Source: Symbiodinium natans
Taxonomy: Eukaryota > Sar > Dinophyceae > Suessiales > Symbiodiniaceae
Direction of reading: 5' to 3'
Assembly (NCBI GenBank): GCA_905221605.1
Contig: CAJNDS010002492.1
Span: forward strand, 126,001-190,000
Length of the DNA stretch: 64,000 bases
Below, one piece after another: positions 23,201-33,100 of this stretch; the first letter of the stretch is position 1; every line of letters begins with the position of its first letter. The notes under the pieces are model-generated. The model was given only the letters and a program-made list of their open reading frames with translations, was not told the DNA's origin and made no database searches. A program made the position numbers and the translations under genes.

Positions 23201-24914
23201 CGTGTATGTGCAAACGCACGAATTCCTAGCAATGGCCCTGGGCCAGATCCTCTTATACCAAAGGCTTCGTCCAGTAAACCCAAACAGACACACTTAGTCA
23301 ATAAATCGGGAATCAACCCTCGACGGAACGAAGCTCTCCAGGTTTACAATTTAGGGAGTCAGCCGGGGCCAGTCAGCGCGAAAATCTAGATCCTGAGTGG
23401 TGATTCAACTCTCAGCGCTGATGCTCTTCTCTGTGCAAGGAATACAGAAACACACTGCTGCCAGCGGCCATTGTGAGGATGACAGTCGTGGTGCATGATG
23501 CGCTCGAAAACATACACAATGTAGTCAATTCGCAAACCATGCCCAGTTGAAGACCTGAGCACACGTATGTGTGAGCCCTTCCCCACGGCGACCGAGTGGC
23601 ATCTCAATTCCTGCGCCCGTGTCATAGCCCGTGAAAAAGTTGACGGCAAGGTCGATGATCCAGTACCTCGACGTGCGGAGACATCCGTGCGGTGTGGACC
23701 ACGACGACCCTATGTTGCCCAACGTAAAACTAGACAGCTCCGCCCTCCGATGCCCACCCAGATAGCAGTGAGAAAGAGACAACGGGCGGGGGGTGTGTAC
23801 TGGCCGCGTTGTGATCATCCACATGTGGCGTCGTAACGTGTACTCGTCTCTGACTTCTACCCACTACTGGCAGACTACTGGTGGACATCGGTTCTCAGTG
23901 TTTACAAGCCCGGGGTGACCTTGCGACTTCGACCGAGCCTGAGCACGGTTTCGGTTTGGAGTTTCGAGCTGTGTCATCTCTAACCCTAAACCCTAAACCC
24001 TAAACCCTAAACCCTAAACAGGCCCTAAACCCTAAACCCTAAACCCTCTCCTGGTACTACACAGCCTTGAGGCGGGGCACGCCAGCGTCGCAAAGCTTGC
24101 CCAGTACAGGAAGTCGAGCGTGTCATCGTCGACACCACCCAGGATCAGGGGAATCGTGACTAAGTCCCAGAAGATGAACACCATGCCTTTAGGGTTTAGG
24201 GTTTAGGGTTTAGGGTTTAGGGTTTAGGGTTTAAGGTTTAGGGTTTGGGGTTTGGGGTTTAGGGTTTGGGGTTTAGGATTTCAGGTTTGGTGTCTAGGGG
24301 GGGCTATGGGGGTTTCCGAACTTAAGGGTACCTTTTATAAAAAGGGATCCTACTAATTTGGGGACTATATCAGGGTCCCTTCTTTTCGTAAACCCCCAAA
24401 AGCGGGCCCTAATCGTGAAAGTCTGAAGGCCCGTGGCGTGAATTTAGTTCTTTTTGGGGTTGGCTACATCTCCATGATCTAAAACTTTGCCAAGCATCTA
24501 TAAACCCTCGGAAACTATGTTTCGGCACCACCCTCTTAAGGAACATCTAGGCTATCCCAGGGCCTAGTTACCCCTAAACCCTAAACCCTAAACCCTAAAC
24601 CCTGAACCCTGAACCCTGAACCCTGAACCCTAAACCCTGAACCCTGAACCCTGAACCCTGAACCCTGAACCCTAAACCCTAAACCCTAAACCCTAAACCC
24701 TAAACCCTAAACCCTAAACCCTAAACCCCTAACCTCTAAACCCTAAACCCCAAACCCTAAACCCCAAACCCTAAACCCTAAACCCTAAACCCAACCCCTA
24801 AACCCTAAACCCAAACCCCAAACCCTTCGTTGAAGCCTCGCTCGCTCTGAACCCGCCAAGATGCCGAAACACAGCCAAAGGAGGCGTCCGATGCCATCGG
24901 GGTGGACGACCAAC
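11185..24914 (-). CDS. Voltage-gated cation channel (EAG/CNG-like, dinoflagellate type), many exons
   Basis: A six-segment voltage-gated ion channel of the plasma or internal membrane. Exons from high to low: 24853-24914 (pre-S1/S1, VVHPDGIGRLLWLCFG); about 24072-24186 (S1, FIFWDLVTIPLIL); 23601-23666 (S2, YWIIDLAVNFFTGYDTG); about 22945-23019 (ALHYLKSWFFPDLLLV, S2-S3); about 21070-21190 (S4, MLRIIRVMRFLRLLRLQK, with regularly spaced arginines); about 14187-14265 (candidate S5, IFILVALWARNGLG); about 13119-13200 (pore, LHWSLTQFTPATNN, then SIER); about 12690-12790 (S6, FAICVVLVALALFSSF then LSSITN); 11381-11478 (C-linker, IRQFFNERNLPASLL); 11185-11310 (VLEQDVKLLAELPDALKK). Exon 1/2 and S2/S3 joins keep frame (GT-AG and GC-AG). 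The TVGYG potassium filter is absent. A second membrane-like stretch at 13800-13930 (LAIFFMAIGLQGASVAKW) is an alternative S5. A cyclic-nucleotide domain is expected downstream but I could not find it. The 5' end may extend above 25 kb. Confidence 0.8.
11535..11633. mobile_element. CTGTTGGTT...AGCCAACAG inverted-repeat element
   Basis: CTGTTGGTTAGTAGGGAATG and GTTCCCTGCAAGCCAACAG are inverted, with GCCCTATGTAATCCGTT and ACATAGGGCCC inside. It lies beside telomeric tracts in a channel intron. Confidence 0.62.
12188..12289. mobile_element. GGATGGCCC...GGGCCTA family element
   Basis: CTAGGATGGCTCCTGTAGAA, CTCTGAAGAAATATTCCTGA and ATCCCAAGGGCCTAGCTAG match the family consensus. Confidence 0.62.
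15614..15695 (-). CDS. Cysteine-containing exon candidate, unrecognised
   Basis: Open minus-strand stretch reading AVTGVQFNVGERGQGCNLPC followed by LSASGL. The paired cysteines suggest an extracellular or lumenal fold. It lies 600 bases downstream of the dehydrogenase stop and inside the channel's S4-S5 interval. The function is unknown. Confidence 0.3.
16304..19821 (-). CDS. Short-chain dehydrogenase/reductase (retinol dehydrogenase/WWOX-like), about 10 exons
   Basis: An NAD(P)(H)-dependent oxidoreductase of the classical short-chain dehydrogenase fold, about 355 residues once spliced; the substrate is not predictable. Exons read from high to low: 19734-19821 (start MGNLIGGN), 19566-19597, 19202-19264, 19087-19150, 18453-18548, 18154-18266, about 17826-17933, about 17309-17620, 16970-17084 and 16304-16386 (ends LKRLVAV, TGA). 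Spliced motifs in family order are the cofactor loop TGTSGTGK, the LVLLNRD strand, DLTSF, CNNAG, the catalytic serine in VVNHSSSARV, the catalytic pair in YQQSKLANVVF, and HPGVAPTQL. Introns 1 to 6 keep frame with GC-AG, GT-AG, GC-AG, GT-AG, GA-AG and GC-AG ends. Intron 3 is a telomeric tract, intron 4 a minisatellite element and intron 5 an inverted-repeat element. The exon 7/8 and 8/9 joins are not resolved. The gene lies within the channel gene, on the same strand. Confidence 0.88.
18374..18446. mobile_element. Inverted-repeat element, TACTGTTTGCTTAAGAACC family (intron 5 of the dehydrogenase)
   Basis: The ends CTACTATTTGCTTAAGAACC and GGTTCTTAAGCAAACAGTAG are inverted copies. The centre is a poly-C/poly-A run. 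GGAATC flanks the intron on both sides (18448-18453 and 18262-18267), and GA-AG splicing within this duplication restores NNAGIMGFG. Confidence 0.82.
18549..19086. mobile_element. CCTGGGAC family element with an internal minisatellite (intron 4 of the dehydrogenase)
   Basis: Outer ends CCTGGGACTCT and AGAGGGTCCCAGG are inverted. The interior is about ten tandem copies of a roughly 51-base unit built on TTTAGTAGTAACTACCCTTA and TAGGTATAACCCATAAA (about 18568-19066). The single-unit relative at 34973-35053 shows the ancestral form. It is removed as a GT-AG intron (GTGCCTGGG to CCCAG). Confidence 0.8.
19149..19210 (-). repeat. Telomeric-repeat intron flanked by an 11-base direct repeat
   Basis: GCCTCCGTCGC occurs at 19149-19159 and 19200-19210, and the 40 bases between are pure CCCTAAA repeat. 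On the minus strand this is intron 3 of the dehydrogenase. A GC 5' site and an AG 3' site fall at the same offset in the two copies, and removing 19151-19201 joins LRATEA to LREIS in frame. Confidence 0.88.
19310..19378 (+). repeat. Short tandem repeat in intron 2 of the dehydrogenase
   Basis: Four copies of a roughly 20-base unit related to TATGAACCATATTAGGGTA. Confidence 0.7.
20215..20525 (-). CDS. Unrecognised exon pair split by a TTGGTAGCCCAG element
   Basis: Minus-strand reading KELIAKHFTSTLGLCTVANQ continues, after removing the element between two ATCTGATT copies (20309-20316 and 20462-20469), as MSIATAQVLFRHPIFRARG and a stop. The frame is kept with one repeat copy. The protein is unrecognised. 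It lies between the channel S4 exon and the dehydrogenase start, so it may be a separate small gene. Confidence 0.42.
20317..20461. mobile_element. TTGGTAGCCCAG family element with ATCTGATT flanks
   Basis: Inverted ends TCGTAGCCCAGTAACC and CCTGGGCTACCAAGGA. Direct repeats ATCTGATT lie at 20309-20316 and 20462-20469. The interior has GGGTACCCTTTTTGCGG and GAACCTTGAACC. Confidence 0.7.
22421..22526. mobile_element. Element of the TTTGCTTAAGAACC family
   Basis: Ends TACTCTTTGCTTAAGAACCC and GGGGTTCCTAAGCAAATAGA are inverted. The interior has GGCCCTTATAAGGAAGAAT. No gene is seen around it. Confidence 0.72.
24570..24835. repeat. Long interstitial telomeric tract (CCCTAAA) with CCCTGAA block
   Basis: Canonical CCCTAAA units flank a block rich in CCCTGAA (about 24600-24670), followed by canonical and CCCCAAA variants. 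It lies in the first decoded channel intron. Confidence 0.9.
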
Positions 24915-25214
24915 CTGGTTGAGAGACAGTGGGGTTTTGGGGAGGCTAGGGTTTTAGGGTTTAGGGTTTAGGGCTTTTGGGGGTTTTAGGTGTTTTGGGT
25001 TATAGGGTTTTAGTGCGCATGCTTGGATCAACGCAGGTTCAGCTTAGGGTTTAGGGCTTACGAATTATGAATTTCAATGCCGCAAGACGGGTGACACGAA
25101 CAAATACGGACTGAGCAAGTCAAACGTGGCAAGGAGCAACAAGTAAACCCTAAACCCTTTAAACCCTATTTTCCCTATAAACCCTATAAACCCTATAAAC
25201 CCTAACCCTGAACC

Positions 25215-25335
25215 CTAAACCGACCTCGGTTCCGAAGCTCAACATGCCCTTGAGCTCGCTCAACCTCACACCATAAAAGTCGTAGACTCGTAAACCTTCC
25301 GCACGCAGCACCCTGATACAGGGCCTTCTGACCCA
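25215..25335 (-). CDS. Unrecognised exon candidate upstream of the channel
   Basis: Minus frame RRPCIRVLRAEGLRVYDFYG then VRLSELKGMLSFGTEV, bounded by telomeric tracts on both sides. It could be an N-terminal exon of the channel gene or belong to another gene. Confidence 0.35.
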
Positions 25336-25809
25336 AACCCTAAACCCTAAACCCTAAACCCTACGGTGTATGGCGACTCCTTTCAGGACACTCCGAGCGG
25401 AGGATGTCAGGCCTCATCTTTGTTGCCACCAAGCTTCCGGAGTATTCGTGATGTGTTTTCTTGTTTTTCGGGTTTAGGGCAGGGTTTATAGGGTTTCGGG
25501 TTTAGGGTGGGTTTGGGGTAGGCGTTTAGGGCAAAAAATATCCGAAGCCCTAAGCCCTAAACAAGGGTTGCTTGTGGGAGTGAGAAGCACTCAACCCCGA
25601 ACCCATAACAATCCGAGAGCGGGGAGCGGTTGCAAGCGCGAGTCCTCGTCCACTAGAAGGCTTTTCACACGCATCACCTGGGCTCGATTATACTTGGGCA
25701 TTTCCCAATACTCTAATCCTTATTCTGGGATCCCCCAAAAAAGGGTATGTATCCCTATTTTGGAAGCCCCCATTTGGCTGCGCCCAGCTGCGGAGGTTTG
25801 ATGGCTGCC

Positions 25810-25841
<32 letters not shown>

Positions 25842-26219
25842 ACCCTAAACCTACGGATTGAAGGAAGGTTGGGATGTGCATCTCGGCGCTGCGTGATGGG
25901 CTAGGGTTTAGGGTTTAGGGTTTAGGGCTTAGGGCTCAGGGTTTAGGGTCAGCTACCCGATACTACTATCATCCCTATTAAGGTAGATGAACCATCAACC
26001 CTCCTGGGGTTCACTTGATCCCCAAGGTAGGAAGGAGATGGTTGTGCATCTCCTTCCTTGTGATGGGTTTTGAACTGTTTCCAGTCAAGTCGCAGAAAGG
26101 CTCGTGCGGACTGATCCCACATGCTTTGCCGCATGCCTGAGTTGGGAAGCATGTGTCGAAGCAACACAAGCAGCGCTCAGGGCACGCGCTTCACGGCGCG
26201 CACCCGCCCATGCACCCGC

Positions 26220-26355
26220 CCTCACAACCTCACATCCTCACACCCTCACACACACACAAACTCACACACACACACACACCACATACACTCTCACCACATA
26301 CACTCTCACCACATATACACACACACACACACTCACTCACTCACGCACACACAAA
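26220..26355 (+). repeat. CA-rich microsatellite
   Basis: Runs of CACACA mixed with CACATACACTCTCAC units. Open frames across it are repeat artefacts. Confidence 0.92.
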
Positions 26356-26801
26356 GGCAGGGACTGAGAGGAACTGCGGGGTCCAGCCAAGGCCAAGCTG
26401 CGACTTGCGGACTGAAACTTTGTTGCCTGACGCGCTTCGTGCTTCCCGGGAGAGGGGGGTTCCCTAGCCCAGTGTACCTGAAATAAACCCTAAACCCTAA
26501 ACCCTACACCCTACACCCTAAAACCCTAAACCCTCTACCCTGTTCATGCAGCCCCATTTCATCCGCCGAGGGTTTTTGCAAGAATGCGCGAAGGCTTCGA
26601 CCGGCCGGTGCACTAAATCACATCGGGACTTTCGGGGTACTTTGTAGGGGGCAGTGAAGCGATAAGCCTGCCTTGTTTCGGGAGATGACACCTAGACGCC
26701 ACAACAGCCGCCCAGACAGACACGAAATGACCCATGCGCAAGGTACCCGAACAAGAGTCAGAACTCCCCGTTGCGTGACGTTCTCGGACTGCAAGTGCAG
26801 A

Positions 26802-26900
26802 AATTGGGATGTTCCCCCTTATACTAACAGGCCTTAATCGGCACTATAATCCCCATTTAAGGACTGCTAATATAGGGGGGGGGGGGGGGGGACATCCCAA
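26802..26900. mobile_element. TTGGGATGTTCCCCCTTATA family element with TGCAGA flanks
   Basis: Ends TTGGGATGTTCCCCC and GGGGGGGACATCCCAA are inverted. Flanking TGCAGA copies lie at 26796-26801 and 26901-26906. Removing the element plus one flank gives a plus-strand frame, CKCRDLFTWLHSGG. Confidence 0.72.
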
Positions 26901-27239
26901 TGCAGAGACCTGTTCACTTGGCTGCACTCAGGAGGGTAGCAATAAATTAAACTTTTAGCTGCCTTAATAAGAAACCCAAGAAACCCAAAAAAGGCAAGGA
27001 TCTAAAGTTACCGTAAAGTACCACAAAGTTTAGTACGTGTCAGATCTTGCCCCCCGGCTCTGCCTGAGGACCATTGGGGATGAATTGCGAAGTACTCCGC
27101 CGGCATCTTCATCCTCCCAGGGTTTAGGGTTTAGGGTTTAGGGTTTAGGGTTTAGGGTTTAGGGTTTAGGGTTTAGGGCACCCGAGCAGCCACAACTCGG
27201 CATTTTCCGACTCAGCCTCATCACTCTTGCATTTTAACA

Positions 27240-27345
27240 CAAACAAGCAAGGGAAAATGATGATGATAATAATAATAAGAATGCTATAATAAGAATAACA
27301 ATAATCGCAATTATAGTAATAACAATAATAATAATGATGAAAAAC
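27240..27345. repeat. AT-rich trinucleotide tract
   Basis: ATAATA, AATGATGATGAT and AAGAATA repeats, much more AT-rich than its surroundings. No gene seen from about 27180 to 28260 that I can support. Confidence 0.8.
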
Positions 27346-28283
27346 TCGAGACAAGGCAAGCACTACTTTTTCTAAGAACACTGACTTTTGCTATGACACA
27401 GGGGTCAGGGTTGACGGCCCTCACCTCGGTGTAGGATGCTGGGAAGTCACTAGAACATGAATGCCACTCTCGCTGACGGATCGCTGCTTTTCTTGTGGGC
27501 TTTCTGGGTAGCTCTTCCACCCGCCTCCGGTCTGTTGCCAGGCCCTGGGAGGAAGTTTCGGAAGCCGGGCTTGTCATGAATCGCAGGGTTTGGGGTTCGA
27601 GGAGGGCTGTCAGAAAGCCAAAGCATCGATGAGGGATTCCTGATGTTTAGGGTGTCGGGTTTAGGAAGCTCTGTCTGCTGCCAGGGCCTCAGCTACTCAC
27701 ACTCTTGCTTCTGCCCCCCTATGGCCCTAGAAGCCACAAACGCTTGACCGGTACACGGGTTCTCCTTTCTCAGCAAGCACAGCTGACCACTTGAGGCCCT
27801 TGTGCCCTGAGAACGTCCCAGACTCACGTTCTCCCCCCTAAACCCTAAACCCTAGACCCTAAACCCTGAATCCTAAACCCTAAGCCCTGAACCCTAAACC
27901 CTAAGCCCTGAACCCTAAACCGCCAGCCCCACCCATTTTGGGGACTTCCATGTTGTGTCAGCTTTGGGTTGAGATCTCTCATTTCATGGGGGCCACCTTG
28001 TTTTGGGCACCCTAACTTCGTCATGGGCAGAGGAGAAGAACTGCACTTGGATTGACTATACTCCCCTCAGAACCTGAACAAAACTAATAATCTTAATATT
28101 CTCTTGGGTTCATATAAGCAATAATAAAAATAATTCCCAAGGGGGAAAAGGTTGAAACGACTGAAACACTACTCAACAGCGGCCGTCCTCTGCCCGCATG
28201 TTTTGCAGTGAAGTTGGCCGGAGTGACATGGACTAAATTTCCCACCCTTCGCCACATTTGGCCGAAACGAGCTCCCCATACAC

Positions 28284-28370
28284 CACTAGTTGCTGAAGAA
28301 CCCCCCACAAGAATTACCCTTCAAGGGAGAATCGTCTTGTTTTTTGGGGGGTTCTTAAGCAAACAGTAGT
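28284..28370. mobile_element. Element of the TTTGCTTAAGAACC family
   Basis: Left end CACTAGTTGCTGAAGAACCC; right end GGGTTCTTAAGCAAACAGTA. The interior is TTACCCTTCAAGGGAGAAT. Confidence 0.7.
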
Positions 28371-28791
28371 ACAGTACAGTCGGCAGGGCCGAGGCCGCCT
28401 CCCTGACCTGTCTCGTTCGCGTCGCACTCGCGCAGTCGAGCTATGGCAGCAAGATAGCTAACTGCCGCTTTCTGCTTCGGCTCTCACACATGCGACTCAA
28501 GGCTTCACCCTATCATCTGTTTAGGGTTTCGGGTGTAGGGTTTAGGGTTTCCCTAAACCCTAAACCCTAAACCCTAAACCCTAAACCCTAAACCCTAAAC
28601 CCTAAACCCTAAACTATAAAGCCCCTATGCATCAGAATTTAGGATTTGCAAGTTGTGCCACCGGGCGGCGCCGTCCAATGCCGGCAGAATTAGGGATTCC
28701 CACTTCGTCAGCGTGCGGAACTCCTGGTTTCAGAGTTTAGGTTTTAGGGCTAGGGTTTAGGGTTTAGGGTTTAGGGTTTCAGGTTTAGGGT

Positions 28792-28902
28792 TTCGGGGCA
28801 CTCCGGGACTGCGCGAATGGCCAGAAGCTGTAGCGATCGGCAACAAGTTAGCTGAAACTGTCTGCAAGGTTGTTCATGGGATGGCCTCTTGCATCCATCC
28901 AG
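28792..28902 (+). CDS. Unrecognised exon candidate
   Basis: Plus frame GLREWPEAVAIGNKLAETVC then KVVHGMASCIHPG, between two telomeric tracts. The minus strand is less protein-like here. The neighbouring interval 28640-28735 reads QEFRTLTKWESLILPALDGA on the minus strand, so the local strand is unsettled. Confidence 0.28.
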
Positions 28903-29654
28903 GGATTTAGGGTTTAGGGTTTAGGGTTTAGGAGTTGGGAAACAACCCTCAGCCACTACACTGGCCTACAGACCCCGAATTAAGCACTCAGGGCCCCACC
29001 AAGCTCCCTTGACCCAAACCGTCATGCCCACATGCAGTGGCTTCCTAAACCACCCTAAACCCTAAACCCTAGACCCCTAAACCCTAAACCCTAAACCCTA
29101 AACCCTCCTTTTGCAACTCCAAGTCCAGTAGGTTGAAGGGGCGCTGAGTCTGAGAGCTAAGTAATTAAGATTGTCAGATGACTTAGGTTGCGACTTCTTT
29201 CGGGCCTTGCTTGGTGTCGCTAAGTGCTTGCAGCACTGTGTTCTTCGTTCCTTTGTGCGCCTGGCCTCGTTGAAGTGTGCCACCTTATGGCCCCAAAGCT
29301 ACAAAACCCGAGCCTGTACTGGTTCAGGGTTTAGGGTTTAGGGTTTAGGGTTGAGGGTTTAGGGTTTAGGGTTTAGGGTTCCCTGAACCCAAGCTTGGGG
29401 TTGAGACCTTCAGGCGAGGTCTCAGAGGGCAGGAGGGAACCCCGCAATTCTTCACTTTAAATGAACGGTACCAACCATATCCGCGGTATCTCCCCAAAGC
29501 GGAACTACCATTAGAGTGTGCCGGCCACTCCTCCGACGGGGAAGCCTGACTTAATGTTTCATCTGCTCCCAGTGAGGAAGCCTGCCGCGCAGCTATGCAG
29601 GTGAAGGTATGGCAGCCTGTATATAATTCTATGTTATGTATGTAAATTTGCATC

Positions 29655-29982
<328 letters not shown>

Positions 29983-30092
29983 GATTTTGGCTCTGGGACT
30001 TGGATATCAGAAGAGCATCGCAACCTTAGCCCGACGAGGAGCTGTGTCAACTGCTCTCTGAACCTCCCTTGCTAAGCTGAGGCTTAGAACAT

Positions 30093-30209
30093 CTTGGTAG
30101 CACAGCAACCATATCATAACAAGGGTACCCTTTGTTGGGGGGTTGGTTACTTTGTAGGGGAACCTTGAACCCCCCAAAAAAGGGAAGAGAGCACCACTGG
30201 GCTACCAAC
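30093..30209. mobile_element. TTGGTAGCCCAG family element
   Basis: CTTGGTAGCACAGCAACC and CACTGGGCTACCAA are inverted. Interior AAGGGTACCCTTTGTTGGGG and GGGGAACCTTGAACCCCCC are shared with the copy at 20317-20461. Confidence 0.68.
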
Positions 30210-30295
30210 ATACTAAGGCTACCTGACCGATGGCCGGGCTTCGACAAGCTTGGACCTGGATAATATGCCTGTTATCGCCTTGGAAAGATCATACC

Positions 30296-30380
30296 TTGGG
30301 ATGTTCCCCCTTATGCCAACAGTCCTTAATTGGTTATTGTAGTCTGCCCTGGTTGCCGTCCCTACTCAGGACTGTCATAA
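30296..30380. mobile_element. TTGGGATGTTCCCCC family element, partial
   Basis: Left TTGGGATGTTCCCCCTTATG then CCAACAGTCCTTAATTGG; right AGGACTGTCATAACC. The terminal GGGGGAACATCCCAA is missing. Confidence 0.48.
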
Positions 30381-32608
30381 CCCTTTGTCACGCACATCTC
30401 AGCGTCCCACCTCAAAGCCGCCCTCCTCAAAGTCGGAGCTGCCCGAGAAGCCCAAGGTGGCGTAGGGAACTGGTAAAGAATCCACCGTCACGGTCATGCC
30501 TCATTCACGCAGGTGCCATGAGGTCACAATCGCCTCTTTTCATGGTAGATACACACAACCATGCTGTTCACAGTCTAACTGCGACCTACCGGACTTGCGA
30601 GCGATACGACTCGGCTGCAAACAATGGACTGCAACTCTGCATAGAACTCATTGTCAGTTTTTGTTTAGCATTGTCTGGGTCCTAGCCCCGGCCCGAAAGC
30701 ACCCAGGACTCACACAAACTCGTCGTGTCGCACAAATCGCGGCGTTGTTTCTGGAAGTGGCTGATGGGCTGATGATGCTTTGTGTCGGATCAAGTGCAAG
30801 CTAGGGTCTCGCATTTCATTGATTCTGCCTCGAGCTCTGGCATGGGGCTAGAGCCGAGACCCCTGGAAAGCAACCAACTCATAACCGAAACCGGTCCTAG
30901 AGGTTTCCCCTACAAGCCCTCACCTCAGAAGCAACCAGCCATAGGCCTAAACCAGCGAAAACGCTTGCCTCTGGACTGTGTTCGGCTGCAACAGAAACCT
31001 CCACAGAGTCGAGGATGCTCATGGAAGGTTTTAGGGTTTAGGGTTTAGGGCTACTGCCGTGGCATGCGTTCGTGATTGCGATGGCCTGTACCGAACTTGG
31101 AACCCAAGCAAAAATATGTTTTGCTGTTTCTTAGGAAGTAAGAGTATCCCAAAATGAACCATTATTTCGTTCATCAGACTAAAAACCAGATGGGCAGGCT
31201 GGTGCACAGATGGCTACCAGCCAGCGTTCGGAGTTCGTTTTGCAGAGGCTGCCCCAGGCCCCAAAATTGAGAAACCGCCAAGCCCGGAAAGAATGCCCCC
31301 TGCAACAGCTCGAAATACAGCTGCAGGGTTTAGGGTTTAGGGTTTAGGGTTTAGGGTTTAGGGTTTAGGGTTCAGGGTATGCACTTGACGGGTGCGGCTG
31401 CCTGCCACGGCCTCTTCGGAAAGGCCTGTGCCTGCAGCACATGCGACTGTACCACTAACCCTAAACCCTAAACCCTAAACCCTAAACCCTAAACCCTAAA
31501 CCCTAAACCCATAACGAGCCCTCTGGGAACCACACCGCAAGATTGGCAGATATGTGGCGGAAATCTGATTTGGGGCCTGTGGCACATCCAACCAGTTGGA
31601 AGGGCACAAGTAAATCGTTCCATTCTTTCGCCCGGATCGGAACCATCAGACAACAAGCCGTAAACCCTAAACCCTGAACCCTAAACCTCAAACCATAAAC
31701 TCTAAACCCTAAACCCCAAACCCTAAACCCTAAACCCACATCGTTTGCAGGCAAGCGCAGCGCCAACTCGGCATGCAAGGGTTCCAGGGCAGTGCACTGC
31801 GCAATCTAGAATTCAAGGAGCTCAAAGAGCTTTAGCCTCAAAGTAGGGTTTAGGGTTTAGGTTTAGGGTTTAGGGTTTAGGGTTTAGGGTTTAGGTTTTT
31901 TTTTTAGGGTATAGGGTTTAGGGTTAGGTTATAGCATCCAGGTACTTGAAGCCATTTTTCACCGCTTTGATGTTTCAAAAGAAAATGGGCAGATTGCCAT
32001 ATGGAGCAAAGCCTACAAGCCTAAACGAAAACACCAAACTCTTTGATCTGAAGCTCCCTCAGCCCTCGCCCTAAACCCTAAACCCTAAACCCTAAGCCCT
32101 AAGCCCTAAGCCCTAAGCCCTGAACCCTAAACCCTAAACCCTAAACCCTAAGCCCTAAACCCTACTCTGACACACCACCAAGGCGCGGCTGATCCGCGCC
32201 GATTTCGGACCGGCGGATCGCCTTCAGGTGCTGATGGCTTGAGGTTCAAGGGGGTGTCTAGATAGGTGAAGAGCCTGCGTGCACTGGACCCTAAACCCTA
32301 AACCCCAAACCCTAAACCCTAAACCCTAAACCCTAAACCCTAAACTTAACCCTAAGCCCTACAACAGCTGCTTTGGATCTCTTAGCAAATCGGCGGCTGC
32401 GAGCATGAAAGGAGGCTGAGTCGGTAGCCTTGGAAAGATTCGGCCGAACTCACAGCGCCATATGGAGGGTTTAGGGTTTAGGGAGGACCTCAACTAGTAA
32501 CGATCCCCTTGTAATACGGACCCCAATAAGGTACCCTACTATCGGATATCCCCATATTTGCGTTGGACTCAAGACCGAAGGCTCTAAGGACTCATGTTTT
32601 AGGGCTTG

Positions 32609-32699
32609 CCAGGATGAGCTATTCGGCCTTCTAATCCCCGGAATCAACCCTATAAGGGGCCTTCTTAAAGGGGTTATAGGGTAGAATGGCCCGTCCTGG
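32609..32699. mobile_element. CCAGGACGGGC family element, unexpanded
   Basis: CCAGGATGAGCTATTCGGCC and GTAGAATGGCCCGTCCTGG are inverted. The interior ATCAACCCTATAAGGGGCCT is short. The flanking minus-strand stretch 32710-32925 is open but unrecognised. Confidence 0.68.
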
Positions 32700-33100
32700 T
32701 ATGGTCCCAAAGACCATACTCAGTTTTTGTTGGGTGCATTTGCCAGCTTGAGACTTCCAGGGCCCTCGGCCCTTGTGGGGTTTCAGATGCCCCAAACGCT
32801 GTGAACCTGCACGTCGGACGCGCAAGAGTGACTGGGGCGGACATGGCATTGCACGTCGACCACTGGAACGCACCCGCGTCGGGACTGGGGAACGCGTGCA
32901 GGTGGGCACAAGCTAGAAGGGCCACTTCATCTAGATGCGTCCAGTTCTCATCGCACCAACGAACTTGAAGTCAGTAGGGATTTCCTTCTCCTGCTAGCTT
33001 TGTCAAGCAGGCCCTCTCAAAAGATGTTGAAACAGCTTGGGTCAACGATATACACCCAAGACATTAGCTATTTCGGCTCCTCTTTGCTTTGCTGTGAAAC

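Noticed and set aside
26104-26486. Histidine/threonine-rich frames of 87-121 codons
   Set aside because: They are translations of a CA-rich microsatellite and overlap each other in three frames.
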